Assembly (NCBI GenBank): GCA_004431415.1 | Contig: QPMI01000012.1 | Span: 1-31,863 of the forward strand | Length of the DNA: 31,863 bases | From: Cyanophora paradoxa | Taxonomy: Eukaryota; Glaucocystophyceae; Cyanophorales; Cyanophoraceae | Direction of reading: 5' to 3' | Shown: piece after piece, positions 10,421 through 20,600 of the stretch | Layout of the letters: the number at the start of each line of letters is the position of its first letter | How positions within the stretch are numbered: the stretch's first letter is position 1 | The notes under the pieces: model-generated | What the model was told of the DNA's origin: nothing | Database searches by the model: none | Seen by the model: the letters and a program-made list of their open reading frames with translations, nothing else | Program-made: the position numbers and the translations under genes

Positions 10421-10795
10421 ACTTTTCTTCCTTCAAACCCTGTCTGGCCTGTAAGGAAGCAGGTTGTATAATTAGTTTATAGTTAGAAATTTTGGATGCA
10501 TAGAGGATGCATACTCAACATGATCATATGTGTATCAACATACATATTTATCTTCTTTGTATCAACCATTTGACATGCTGTGATGTTTTGGGCATACACC
10601 TGCCAAAAACCCATGCTACAGTGAAATTCTATCCTGGGCCTGAACACATCAATCAACCTTTGCATATAGTGTGCTCTTTATCCTGCTGGCCCCTAGGACT
10701 GGTGGTACAGGGTCCTGTATGCTGTTTCACTCACTTCCCTTCTAGCTTCAATTTGTCAAGAGCCACCTCTTCAATACCGTCGTATTGGTAATTAG
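10421..10795. other. AT-richer spacer with two short retroelement matches
   Basis: About 10,440-10,660 is the most AT-rich unique sequence in this half, with no convincing gene. At about 10,680-10,740 (plus) a segment resembles the copy I 3' region (ACAGGGTCCTGTA and CACTCACTTCCC). At about 10,760-10,792 the words GAGCCACCTCTTCAATACCG match the LINE tail coding region near 7,757. Both are relic-sized. Confidence 0.4.
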
Positions 10796-10799
10796 AGGT

Positions 10800-11560
10800 C
10801 ATTGGTACCCCCTGCCGACGGGCGCCCTTCTAGCGAGGATTCTCTGCCTTCGACGCACCTAAATGCACCTGGTTCGTGTTCTATGCATCATTCTCTACTA
10901 CTGCCCTGCTTTGCGGCCACCACATTCGAATCTCCACCACCTATCGGTTGTTCTCTGCCTGCGGGCGCTTCCTTGTTGTCAATCTGCCTTCGGGCACAAT
11001 ACGCTTGTTGTCCATCTGCCTTCGGCACAATCTCTGATAGCGGCGACCGTGCCCATTGGTTTCCCGCCACTTCCGTCGACTGTCCTTAGCGTCTCGCCAT
11101 GTCATGTTATTGCTTTTGTCCTTCAGCTGCTCTTGTAGCTCATCCATCTCCTGCGCAGTGCGTACAATCCTCATGCCTCCCAGGCGTGCTCCCGCGCCCC
11201 AGGCGTCTGATGGCGCACCTTCTGCGGACGTCGGCACACCTTTATGCACCTGCTTCGTGCCATATGCATCCGCCTGCTTCTTCGTTATGCCCGGCGGGCG
11301 CCTTGTCACTTTCCTTGTCGCCGTTTGGTTGTCGTCTGCCTTCGGACGCTTCTCTCTGACGAATCTGTCTTCGGGCACAAGACTCTTCACGCTTGCTGAA
11401 TTTCCGATCCCGGCAGCCGCACCCGCTGGTCTCCCGCCACTGGCGTTGGCCGTATTCTGCTCCTGCCTCGTACACGCAGCGCCAGCTATGCTCCGTTCAT
11501 GTGCAGTGCTTATCATGACATGTGCAGGGCGTACGCTTCTGCTTGGTCTGCTCTTGTGGC
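10800..11560 (-). other. Unknown open region with internal ~370-base duplication
   Basis: The minus strand is open for 191 codons between 11,516 and 10,941. The reading is hydrophilic and rich in Arg, Lys, Gln and Glu, with a short helical-looking stretch TAQEMDELQEQLKDK. Similar wording recurs about 370 bases apart: CTTCGGGCACAA and GGT(T/C)TCCCGCCACT occur near 10,995-11,070 and near 11,368-11,440. Repeating an Arg-rich segment in this way is typical of decayed element ORFs, and its neighbours are retroelement fragments. No family is recognised, and it may not be translated. Confidence 0.35.
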
Positions 11561-11577
11561 TTTCTCACCTTTGCACC

Positions 11578-11937
11578 CAACGGTTTTGACGAAAGGCGAA
11601 GGACCCGAAGGCCCCAGGCACAGAAGGGGGTGCACCAAAAGAACAGAAGCAGCCTTAAGGTGATCAAGAGCACGAGTTGAATGAGATTTGATATGATCCT
11701 GAGAGAGAGAGAGAAATGCAGTATGATCCTGACTGATTTGCTGGCATACTACATGATTCTTAGGAACAAGCTCAAGAAGGGAGCGCATTGAGCACTGCAT
11801 CTGAAAGTAGGATCAATGTGAGAAGAAGAAGAGTATGTATAACACACGCCCAAGCTAGCTGTACTGGGGGCTGCTATACCTTGTCACCCTGGTCCACGGG
11901 CGTGTCTTTTGCTTCATCTCTCTCTCTATTAGCTGTA
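11578..11937. repeat. Mosaic of retroelement 3' ends
   Basis: At 11,578-11,620 the minus strand carries a degraded LINE 3' untranslated piece. At 11,695-11,730 there is a GA microsatellite with AAATGCAGTA as in copy I. At 11,821-11,850 (minus) a LINE terminus occurs (GAAGAAGAAGAGTATGTATA on the plus strand). At about 11,867-11,935 (plus) there is the 3' end of the copy II type, GGTCCACGGGCGTGTCTTTT plus a TC run, inverted relative to 2,270-2,330. Confidence 0.55.
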
Positions 11938-12093
11938 CTGTCTGGCCTCTTCCGATTCTTGGACTGCATGTCATCTTCCGCTCAAACTGTCTGGCCTATC
12001 GAGCAGGTCGCACTGAAGCTGCTGATACGTTTGCAATGGACCCTAATTATAAAGCACAACTGCCCTTATGCCATCTTCCAAGACGGGCTTGAA
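11938..12093 (+). mobile_element. Internal LINE fragment
   Basis: About 155 bases match the LINE at 8,710-8,855, for example GTCTGGCCTATCGAGCAGGT and TTTGCAATGGACCCTAA. It is truncated at both ends and so lacks a 3' terminus of its own. It abuts the inverted 3' end at 12,099. Confidence 0.7.
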
Positions 12094-12098
12094 GACAG

Positions 12099-12345
12099 AA
12101 GAAGAAGAGTATGTATAAGACACGCCCAAGCCGGTTGTGCGGTTTTGACAAAAGGCGAAGGACCCAAAGGCCCAAAGCACAATCGACAGCGAACCAACCA
12201 GACTCTTCTTCTTCCAAGCCAGCTGTACGGGTTTGACAAAAGGAGAAGGACAGTGTATAAGAGTGCCGCAGAGGCTCCAAAAGGGACGTGCAGGGCAAGC
12301 CAGGGACCCTCCCAGGAGGATGCATAGCTATAGAGCTCGAACCCG
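12099..12345 (-). mobile_element. Inverted LINE 3' end and copy-I-type fragment
   Basis: On the minus strand, 12,204-12,099 reproduces the last roughly 105 bases of the LINE, ending in GTGTCTTATACATACTC and a CTT run. To its right, 12,240-12,345 resembles the 3' untranslated part of copy I (CCCTGGCTTGCCCTGCACGT next to GCCTCTGCGG). It includes GGGTTCGAGCTC, which looks like a polymerase III B-box and hints at tRNA-like sequence in this 3' region. Confidence 0.6.
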
Positions 12346-12471
12346 GCCTAGGTGCGTATACGTGCGCCAAGGGCAGATCTTTCAGGTATGAGTATTTATT
12401 TACATTGCATTTCACATGCATGGATTGAATTCTTTGAATCTTCTCAGGGTTCTCGAATCTACTCAGGATTC

Positions 12472-13880
12472 TTAGCTCCAGTCCTGACTGTTCACTACAG
12501 AGTGAAGATCTTCAAATCTATCAACCTCTTGAAGTTCCTTGTAGCCTGGGAGAGACTTGTGGTTGCCCGAGGCAGCATTCAAAGAGCCATATAAAGCGCT
12601 TCCAACAGGGGCTTGATTAAGCTCGAGAACGTGCCTGGATGAAGGTCCTCAAGAACACATCCAGCTGCATTACATGAAAAAGTCAAGGTTAATTTATTTC
12701 TCTACAAGAATTTCAAACCTCACCCTGGAGCTGGAGGCTCTCAAGGCCTGGAACTATGTTGAGCTCAATATCTGGTTGTCCAGCCTGGATTCGTCCACTT
12801 GCGTGGTGGGATGCACTTCAACTGAGCAAATTCCAACACAATTATCACACAGAATCGCCACTCTTATAAAAACGACCCACCTTGCTTGTGAACTTGTGTG
12901 TTAATGTCAGCAGTACTGTTCAAGGATGTTAAATTAGGGTTCCCCAGCAGAGGAAGCTCCGGGCCGAGGCGGGCAAGCTTGTTCTTGAAGATGTATGTGT
13001 TGTCTTCATCGAGCTGAAATTGAACCCCTGACATAGAGATGACAGAGTTAGATCATGGCTTGACAAGTGATTGGCCATGAATGCACGTGCACCGGAAGCT
13101 TGAACAGTTGAATCAAAATCTTGAGGCATGGAGTTGTCAGGCTATACTTGCGTTTCTGAGGTCCTGACAAGAGAGGCAAGGGAGCTGGAGCATACTGTTC
13201 ATACTGTTGGAGCAGTAAATGGCTGATGCAATTTGAAGTTGTGCAAAGTGGCATGATTTCACCGGTTCCTTGTCATTAGTAAATACTTGTTGGTGGTCTT
13301 CGAATTGCTCTGAGTCCTCGGAGTGTGTCCCTGATAGAGACATATCAACAACACAGTAGAGAGCTATATATCTGTAGGAGGCATGATTACCTGTACTCAG
13401 ACTGTCAATATCTGCTGGCACCATGCCCTCACTCGAGTCTTCATCAGAGACATCATCTAGATTAAAGTGCATGTTAAATGCTGTCAGCCGCAATCACAGG
13501 TGTGCTCAAGCAAGAAGTGTGTGCACCAAGGGGCACTACTGAAGGCACATCCCTGCCTGGTCGCCATGTGCATTATCGTCATCTGATGCATATGAACGAT
13601 GGATGTGATCAGATCCCTTTCCGGAGCAGAAATTCAAAGACGAAGAAAGGCCCTACCTTGACCTGCAGCTGGGTCAATGTTGACTCCCTGTTGGACTTCG
13701 AATTCTGAAAAAAACACAATGTAAGTGGTAAAAACGTTTGCATAAAAGTGGATGGTGAGGGAAGGAAAGGCACCCAAAGCCAGCTGGCTCTGCAGCTGTG
13801 GGTTCAAAGCCTGAAGCTCGTGGTTCTGCCAGAGAGCCTCTTCTGTAAAGGATACAGTCACGAGGAGGCTTACACTCACG
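12472..13880 (-). CDS. Candidate low-GC multi-exon gene, function unknown
   Basis: On the minus strand a series of short open segments is bounded by good GT-AG sites with pyrimidine tracts, unlike the element sequences around it. Readable pieces from 5' to 3' are: EEALWQNHELQALNPQLQSQ (about 13,860-13,790); FEVQQGVNIDPAA (about 13,700); DDVSDEDSSEGMVPADIDS (about 13,460-13,400); THSEDSEQFEDHQQVF (about 13,330-13,270); YEQYAPAPLPLLSGPQKRKY; FQLDEDNTYIFKNKLARLGP (about 13,020-12,960); and a last exon ending LQEVDRFEDLHSVVNSQDWS with a stop at 12,474-12,472. Leucine/glutamine heptads in the first piece suggest a coiled coil. The acidic middle and proline patch would fit a regulatory protein, but no domain is recognised. 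The start and some junctions are unresolved. Confidence 0.45.
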
Positions 13881-13989
13881 GAGAGGATCTAGAGTCAAAA
13901 AAGAGAACGAAGACGGGGACAAATTAAGCAGCTAGTGGCTAGCGGCCTTTGGAGATGGAAAATAGGAAGAAAACACAGGGCACTGAAAA

Positions 13990-14860
13990 AGGGAGCAATC
14001 TAGAAGGCCAGGGCCAGAGTAGCAGGGCCTGTAGTTGGAAGGGAGGAATAGCCCAGTGGGACTCAGAAAGGGAGGGGCCTCAAGCCGCAGTAGACAGCAC
14101 ATGCTCCTGGCTAGCAGAGCACAGGGCCTGCTACCAGGGCCTGCAGCTGGAACTGCTCATGATCATGGGCGTCCAGAAGAAATGGCCCAGTGGGGCTCAG
14201 AAAAAAAAGGGCCTCAAGCGGCACTAGAGGGCACATGCTCCTGGCTAGCAGCTGCAGAGTAGCAGGGCCTGCAGCTGAGACTGCACGTACTTGGCCTCCA
14301 GGAATGGCCCATGGCCAGTACTAGTGGGGCTCAGAAAGAATGGTGCCTGAAGGCATGGCTGAGGCAGGCTCATAGCTAGCAGAGCTGCAGGGCCTGAGAC
14401 TACACATGGGCCTCCGGAAGAAACCGCCCAGTGGGGCTTGGCACAGGGGGACATGCTCCTGGCTAGCAGAGCACAGGGCCTGCAGCTGAGACTGCACATG
14501 GGCCTCTGGGAACTCGGAGCGGCCCAGTGGGGCTCAAAAAGGAAGGGCCTCAAGTGGCACTAGAGGCACATGCTCCTGGCTAGCAGAGCAGCAAGGCCTG
14601 CAGCTGAGACTGCACATGGGCCACAGGGAACGGCCCAGTGGCCTGGGGCTCAAAAGGAAGGGGCCTCAAGCGACACAGGGGCACATTTTCCTGATTAGCA
14701 GAGCAGCAGAGCCTCCAGGAATGGCCCAGTACTAGTGGGGCTCAGAAAGAATGGGGCCTGAATTCGAAGGCATGGGCGGAGGCAGGCTCGTAGCTAGCAG
14801 AGCTGCAGGGCTGAGACTGCACATGGGCCAGAGCAGCAGGGCCTGAGACTACACATGCAG
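13990..14860. repeat. Minisatellite, ~115-125 base units
   Basis: Seven or eight diverged units recur, built from the words AGCAGGGCCTGCAGCTGAGA, CTGCACATGGGCC, TGGCCCAGTGGGGCTC and GCACATGCTCCTGGCTAGCA. Units differ by small indels, and some have lost parts (for example around 14,700-14,860). No transcript or protein signal was seen. It separates the low-GC candidate gene from the GC-rich gene cluster. Confidence 0.75.
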
Positions 14861-15146
14861 CTAGCTGTGTATGTGGTTGGATAGAACAAGCACAGTATCA
14901 GACAGACAGATTTATCGAAGGAAAGCTACGAAGAAAGAAAACAAGACACAGATCTACAGAATACATATGCATAAGACAACAAGCAGAGACAAGCAGAGAC
15001 AAGAGAGACATCCAGTTGCCCAGGAAAAGGAACAGGGCCTCCAACAAAGGAGAGGGGGGGGGAGGGGGGGGTGCTAGGGCCGGAGGATTGGAGGGGGGGA
15101 TTGGAGGGGGGAGGGGGAACCTAGCCAGTGATGTGGCAGGCACTTT
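14861..15146. other. Short tandem and G-rich tracts
   Basis: ACAAGCAGAG repeats occur around 14,980-15,003. From about 15,048 to 15,118 there are several long G runs, including GGAGAGGGGGGGGGAGGGGG, with potential for G-quadruplex formation on the plus strand. No gene was seen. Confidence 0.5.
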
Positions 15147-15569
15147 TCATAGGGTCACTTGACCATCCCTGGCCCCCCCTAGATCTAGATATATATCGAA
15201 GGGGTTCCAATGTTCTAATGCTGGAGCAGCCACACGCATCACAAAGAATGAAGAGAGATTACCAGTGCTGTCCAAATCGAACTTCCAGATGGCCTCCACG
15301 ACAAGCACCCGCGAGTCACAGCCAACAAGCCGGTAGCTCCCCAATGGGTTCTTCACTGCAAGCAGCAGACTGCAGCATTGAAGTTCATGATCAGGCATTG
15401 ATTGCGAGTGCCAAAAGGGCTTCGAGTAAACAAGTGCACCGGTAGCAGAAGAATTCCTTTGAGGGTCGGTTTCCCTGGCTTGTACGGTTGATGTGCCGGT
15501 CACACGTCCATCGGCAGGAACGACGAGATGGTCCCGGCCACGGTCGCCCTCACACTTCTCCTCGGACAT
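15147..15569 (-). CDS. Unidentified open frame, possible exon of a neighbour
   Basis: The minus strand is open for 140 codons from ATG 15,569 to a stop at 15,147, and also open upstream of that ATG. The clearest stretch is LVYSKPFWHSQSMPDHELQC to VLVVEAIWKFDLDS, ending at a possible GTAATC donor near 15,260. It may be a 3' exon of the two-exon gene at 15,643-16,132 or a separate gene. Codon use is lower in GC than UTP10. No family is recognised. Confidence 0.35.
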   Translation of the reverse strand: MSEEKCEGDRGRDHLVVPADGRVTGTSTVQARETDPQRNSSATGALVYSKPFWHSQSMPDHELQCCSLLLAVKNPLGSYRLVGCDSRVLVVEAIWKFDLDSTGNLSSFFVMRVAAPALEHWNPFDIYLDLGGARDGQVTL

Positions 15570-15642
15570 ACCAGGGCCTGCATCAGTCTTGAGAAGGTCT
15601 GGATCGGCTTTCTCTGCGCATGCCTCCTCTGAGCACGCACAG

Positions 15643-16132
15643 TCAGCAGCGGTACAGCAAGTGGATGATCATGAGCTGGAGAGCGCTGACGGAAACGAAC
15701 CGATGGACTGCGGGGTGCGAGGCTGTAGGGCTCTTCAGGCGCTGGACCAGAACGACCATCTCCTCGCCCTCCAGGAGCTTCGGCTCGGCGTGACCTGCAT
15801 GGCGCGCGCGCGCGAGTGAGCTTGGCACGCGTGTGCACACCCGCCAGCCGCGCGCACCGTAAACCGTGTCTCGAGTTGCTTGCTTATGACAAAACAGCAC
15901 CGCCAGTAGCCCTAATCGCCCCAATGACTTTCTGGATGACGGAGAAGGCTTTGACGGCTCTGGGGCTCTTCTTCGCCCGTTTCTCGGCGAGGAACAACGC
16001 CAGCGGCTTGATGGGGGTGGCGTGCGCATTGCGAAGCTGCGTCGTGCCGGCCGGGATCCCGTTCTCGGCCTCGGCCTTCAAGAGCATCCGATGGCGGAAC
16101 GCGAAGTCGATCTTGTATTGAAGCTCAGCCAT
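15643..16132 (-). CDS. Small two-exon gene, basic protein of 127 residues
   Basis: Exon 1 is 16,132-15,901 (232 bases) and exon 2 is 15,794-15,643 (152 bases). They are joined across a 106-base GT-AG intron (donor GTGCTG, acceptor GCAG), giving exactly 128 codons including the stop. The protein starts MAELQYKIDFAFRHRMLLKA and contains a lysine/arginine-rich helical stretch (FLAEKRAKKSPRAVKAFSVI). It then continues through PKLLEGEEMVVLVQRL to a hydrophobic end (LQLMIIHLLYRC). The start is chosen as the first ATG of an open exon. The intron preserves frame and the donor resembles those of neighbouring genes. I do not recognise the family. The C-terminus could be extended by further splicing into 15,147-15,640. 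Confidence 0.5.
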
Positions 16133-16774
16133 TCCCGCGCGCTCGGCGGCCCGGACAGTGCGAAACTACTTCTGCTTGCCGTCTGATGCGATCGCGGCCC
16201 AGCGAGATGCGGCTCAAAGAAGATCTCGCCAGGCAAATGTGTGGGGAGGGTACGACTGAATCACAACTTAGGGTACCCGATTTCGATCAGGCTCATGCGA
16301 GTAAAACAAACCCACGTTTGTTTTTCGACCAACGAAGTTCCGATTGGCTGGCGGCGTTTCGAATTGAAAATTAAAATTAAAATTAAAGAATTAACTCGAC
16401 TTCACTCTTAATTTTGCATAAGCAACTCGCGATCGATATCGGCCGCAGTCAACTCGCGATCGAGCTCGCGATCGGCCCGCGCTCATATGCATGCCATGAT
16501 GATCAATTTGCAAATCGTCCGCGGCGCCGGAGTATACTATACCGGGGGTACGTACGTAGGCCTGCACCTGCGCATGCGCCATATGCCACGTGCACCGGTA
16601 CCTGCATATGCATGGCCATGGTGCACAGCTGCATGCGCAGGCATGAAGGAAATCAAAATTAAAGGAGACCTGCTCTACTACACTATGATAGCTAGCTATC
16701 ATAGTGCATATAGGGGGGCCGACTCGCTGCCGAGGTGCCCGCCCCACTCCAGGTCGGGTCGGGGGCGGAGCTGA
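16133..16774. other. Spacer with AT patch and palindrome-dense tract
   Basis: At about 16,364-16,392 there is an AATTAAAATTAAA repeat, the most AT-rich patch in the right half. From about 16,425 to 16,645 six-base palindromes follow one another closely (GATATC, GCGATCGC-like, CATATG, GCATGC, CACGTG, ACCGGT, GGTACC, ATGCAT, CCATGG, GTGCAC, CAGCTG). A perfect 26-base palindrome lies at 16,681-16,706. No gene was seen; this is the 3' flank of UTP10 and the 5' flank of the small gene at 16,132. Confidence 0.6.
16681..16706. repeat. Perfect 26-base palindrome downstream of UTP10
   Basis: CACTATGATAGCT is followed immediately by its reverse complement AGCTATCATAGTG. It lies 69 bases past the UTP10 stop in the direction of transcription, so in the RNA it could form a hairpin in the 3' untranslated region. 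Flanking bases do not extend it. Confidence 0.8.
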
Positions 16775-17571
16775 CTATCCTGAGAGGTAGCGCTGGAGGG
16801 ACTCTCCCGACATCTCCTCGAGGAGCTTGATGGCGCGCCGCACCTCCGCCTCCACCCCCGCGTCCGCGTCCTCCATCAGCTCCGCCAGGAACGGGATGCT
16901 CTCCGGCAGCAGCACGAGGTACTCCTCGCCCACCCGTGCCGCCACCACCTCGAAGCACCGCAGCGCCGCCGCCCGGATGACGGGATCCTCGCTCCGCGTC
17001 GCCATCAGCAGGGCATGGTTCAGGGGCTTCCACAGCGCCTGTGAAGAGAGTCAGTGGCCGCCGAGTGTGGCTGCGGGGGCAGTGGTGGACGCACGTCGGA
17101 GCCCGCTGCCATGGCCATCTCTGCCAGGCAGGGCGCCAGGAGCGTCTCCACCCGCGCCTCGTACGGGCCCGTCGCCGGCCCCGCCTTCTCCTGCCCCTCC
17201 TTCCCCTTCTCCTTCTTCTTCTTCTTGCCCTCGGAGCTTGCGCCGGCGGCTGGCGCCGGACCGGAGGCGGCGGCCGCCGCCGCGGACGGGGCGGGGGTGA
17301 CGTCGGTGTGCTGGAGGAGGCCCACCAACGCGGGCATCATCCGATCAAAGCGCGCCTGCGATACACAGCGTTAGGCCCGTCCTAGGCGAGCAGGTGGGCG
17401 GGGGAGCGGGGGGAGGGGGGGGGGGGGCGGAGGCGGGAGGGGGGGGCGGAGGCGGGAGGGGGGGGCGGAGGCGGGAGGGGGGGGTAGGGGAGGGGGGCGG
17501 GGCGGGGGGTTAGGGAGAGAAGGGCTTGAAGCAGGGGGTTGGGCGAGGAGGGGAGGGCGGAAGGGGGGGAG

Positions 17572-17607
<36 letters not shown>

Positions 17608-20600
17608 GCGGGGGGGGGGGGGGGATGGCAGGTGGGGGACGGGAGGGAGGGAGGGAAAGAGAGGAGATGGGCCGACAGACCTGGGTGGTGAAGCCCGTCG
17701 CGGCGGCAGCGTCATGCCGGAAGCAGAGGAGCAGCGCCTGCAGCGCCAGGGCGATCACCTCGTCCCGCGCCAACCGCTCCGGGTCCACAGCTGCGGAGGA
17801 GGCCGCCTGCTTGGCCGCGGAGGCTGGGGCCGCGGCCTCCCCCTTCTTTGCCCGGCGGCGCTTGGCCGAGGGGGGCTCGCTTGAGAGGGCGGCCTCGGGG
17901 GCGACGGTCGCTGCCGCCGGCGCCACGTTGGCGTCCCCGACGAGCTCCACCTCCCCAGTGAAGTGGGCAGCCGTCGCCTCCCACACGTGCCCGAAGAAGG
18001 GGACGAAGATGGCCTTGAGCCGCTCCGCCAGGGAGCCGAGCAGCCGGTAGAAGGCGATGGCGCGGTTCGGGTCCGCGCGCTCGCCGGAGCCCGAGCTGGA
18101 GCCGGCGGGGAGGGCGGAGGCCCAGTCGAGGGCGCGGAGGAAGAGGGGCCGGAACTCGCGCTCGCTGAGCTTCATGACCAGGGAGGCAGCGGCGGAGGAG
18201 GCGGCGGCCTCCACCGCGGGGGCCTGCTCGGCGGGGAGGCTCGGGCGCAGCTCGAGGGCGCGCAGGATGAGGTCGAAGGCGGGCCGGTGCAGCGCCGCGG
18301 CGTCCAGCCGCTGCATCGAGGCGCAGCAGGCGCCCGTCGCCTCCAGCAGGCGGATGACGCCCTCGGGCCCCGCCTCCGCGGCGCGCGGGAGGGCGGCGGC
18401 GAGGGCCGGGAGGAGGAGGCGGGGCGGGACGCGGGCGGCGGCGGCGGAGAGGAGCGCCGCCGAGCGGTCCAGCAGCGCCTGCTGGCCCGAGGCGAGGAGG
18501 CGGGGGTGGACGCAGGCGGCGAGGGCGTCCGGGAGGTGCGGGCCGAGGAACTGGGGCACCGTGCTCACGAGCGCCTCCATCGCGGCCAGCGCCGCCACCG
18601 GCAGCACCGCGGGCCGCCCGCCTCGCCGCCCGCCGCGGCCGCGGCGGCTTGGGCTTGGGCTGGGGCCTCGAGGGAGCGGGCGAGGGCCTTGAGGAGGGGC
18701 GGGAGGCGCGGGGCACGTGGGCACGACGCGGGGCCCGAGCTCCACGGCGAGCGCCGCGAGGGTCAGGAGCGCCGAGGCCGCGAGCGCCTCGCTGGGCCCC
18801 TCCAGCGCCGCGAGGACGCGCGGGACCGCCGCAACGAAAGGCTCCGGGCGGCGCCCCGCGAGGCGCCGGGCCAGCTGCTCGACGGCGAGGAGCGCCGCCT
18901 GCGCGTTGCCCGCCCGCTGCGCGACAGAGCGAGCTCGGCGATCAGAGAGAAAGAGAGGGAGGGAGGGAGGGAGTGAGGGTGGCACCTCGGAGGAGGCGGC
19001 GTGGGAGGGGTGCCCGTCCTCCTCGAGGACGCGGAGGGCGGCGGGGAGCAGCGCCTCCAGCGCCGCGTCGCCCTCGGGGCCCTCCGGCGTGTGGCCCACC
19101 CGCTCCGCCAGCACCTGCGCGGGGAGACCGTGAGCCGCGGAAGAAGAAGAAGAGGCGGGGAGAGGCTGCGCTGCGTGCCTGGAGGGCGCGGCGGCGGACG
19201 GCGGGGTCGCTGTGCGCGAGGAGCGCGTCCATGGCGGAGGCGAAGGGCGCCGGCGGGAGCAGCTCGACGGCCCGCGCGAGCGCCGAGCCGGCCGCCTGCG
19301 CCAGGGCCGCCCCGTGGGCCGCCGCCGCGGCGCCGGGCTCCGCGGCGGCCTGGAGGGCGGCGGCGCGGCGGAGGGCGAGGAGGGCGGCCTCGAGGAGGCG
19401 GCCGCAGCTCGCCTCGACGGCGGCGCGGGCGTCGGCGGGGCCTCCAGCAGGGCCCGACGAGGGGCCGGCTCCCAGCACGCGGGCGGCCAGCTTGAAGGAC
19501 TCGAGGGCGAGGGCGCGGCAGCGGGCCGGGCCCAGGGTCGCCGGGTCCACGTACTCGGGCACAAGGGGCGCCTCGGCGGGGGCGGAGGCGGCGGCGGCCT
19601 CCTTCTCCTTGCGGGCGCTGGCCTTGCCGCTGCCCTTCGCGGGGGCGGGCGCCGCCGCCGCGCGGTCTCCGGGGAAGCCGTCGGGGAGGGGCAGGACGGC
19701 GCGGTGGAGGAGTGTGGAGAGGGCGGCGGCGGCGGCGCGCGGGCCCTCGTGGAGGAGGAGCGCCGCCGCGAACTCGGGCGCGTCGAAGCCGGGGGCCGGG
19801 GCGGCGGCGAGGAGGAGGAGGAGGGCCGGGGGCAGGGCCGAGGCGGACCCGAGGGTGCGGAGGAGGGTGGAGAGGAGCGGGAGGCGGCGGTGCGGGGCGG
19901 TGCGGGGCACGGCGGAGACGAAGGCCTCGAGGAGGGGCCGCGCCCCGTCGGGGCCGTGCGCCGCCAGCACGGGGACGACCCGCTCGATCGTCTGCGTCAC
20001 CGCCGCGAAGGTCGCCGCGTCGTCCGCCGAGAGGGAGGCCGGCCCCAGGACGGCCGCCACGGGGAGGACGTGCGCCAGGACGCGGTCGGGCGCCGCCTCC
20101 GCGAGGCCGGCGAGGAGCAGCAGCGCCGCGTTGCGCGTCTGCGGGTCCGCCGCGCCCTGCACGCAGAGCACGACGGCCTCCACGTCCAGCGCCTCGGAGG
20201 GGGCCGAGCCGCCCGCCGCGCACTCCCGCAGGCTCCCCATGCACAGCTGCTTGAGGTACTCGGGCGCCGGGCCCTCCGCCTCCTCGCCCTCTGCGGCCGC
20301 CGGGCGGGGCCGCAGGAGGGCCCGCAGAAGGGCGAAGAGGGGCGGGAGGAGGACGGGCGCGCCGCCCGCCGCGACGGCCTCGCCCGCCTTGTACTGGAGC
20401 ACCTCCAGCGTCAGGGCCGCGCCCCGCAGCGCCACGCCCGAGGGCGCCGCGGCCGCGCCCGAAGCCGAGGAAGCGGGGCTGTCGGGAGTCTCCTCCGCCT
20501 TGCGCCGGGCCCGCTTGGCGGCCGAGGGCGGCGGCGTGCGCTCGCAGCGCCGGCGCCGCCGGCGGCGAGGCGGAGCGGGGCGGCGAGGGCCTCGGGGGGT

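Noticed and set aside
13990-14860. CRISPR-like array
   Set aside because: Repeats are diverged, of unequal length and without unique spacers of constant size. The setting is eukaryotic; this is a minisatellite.
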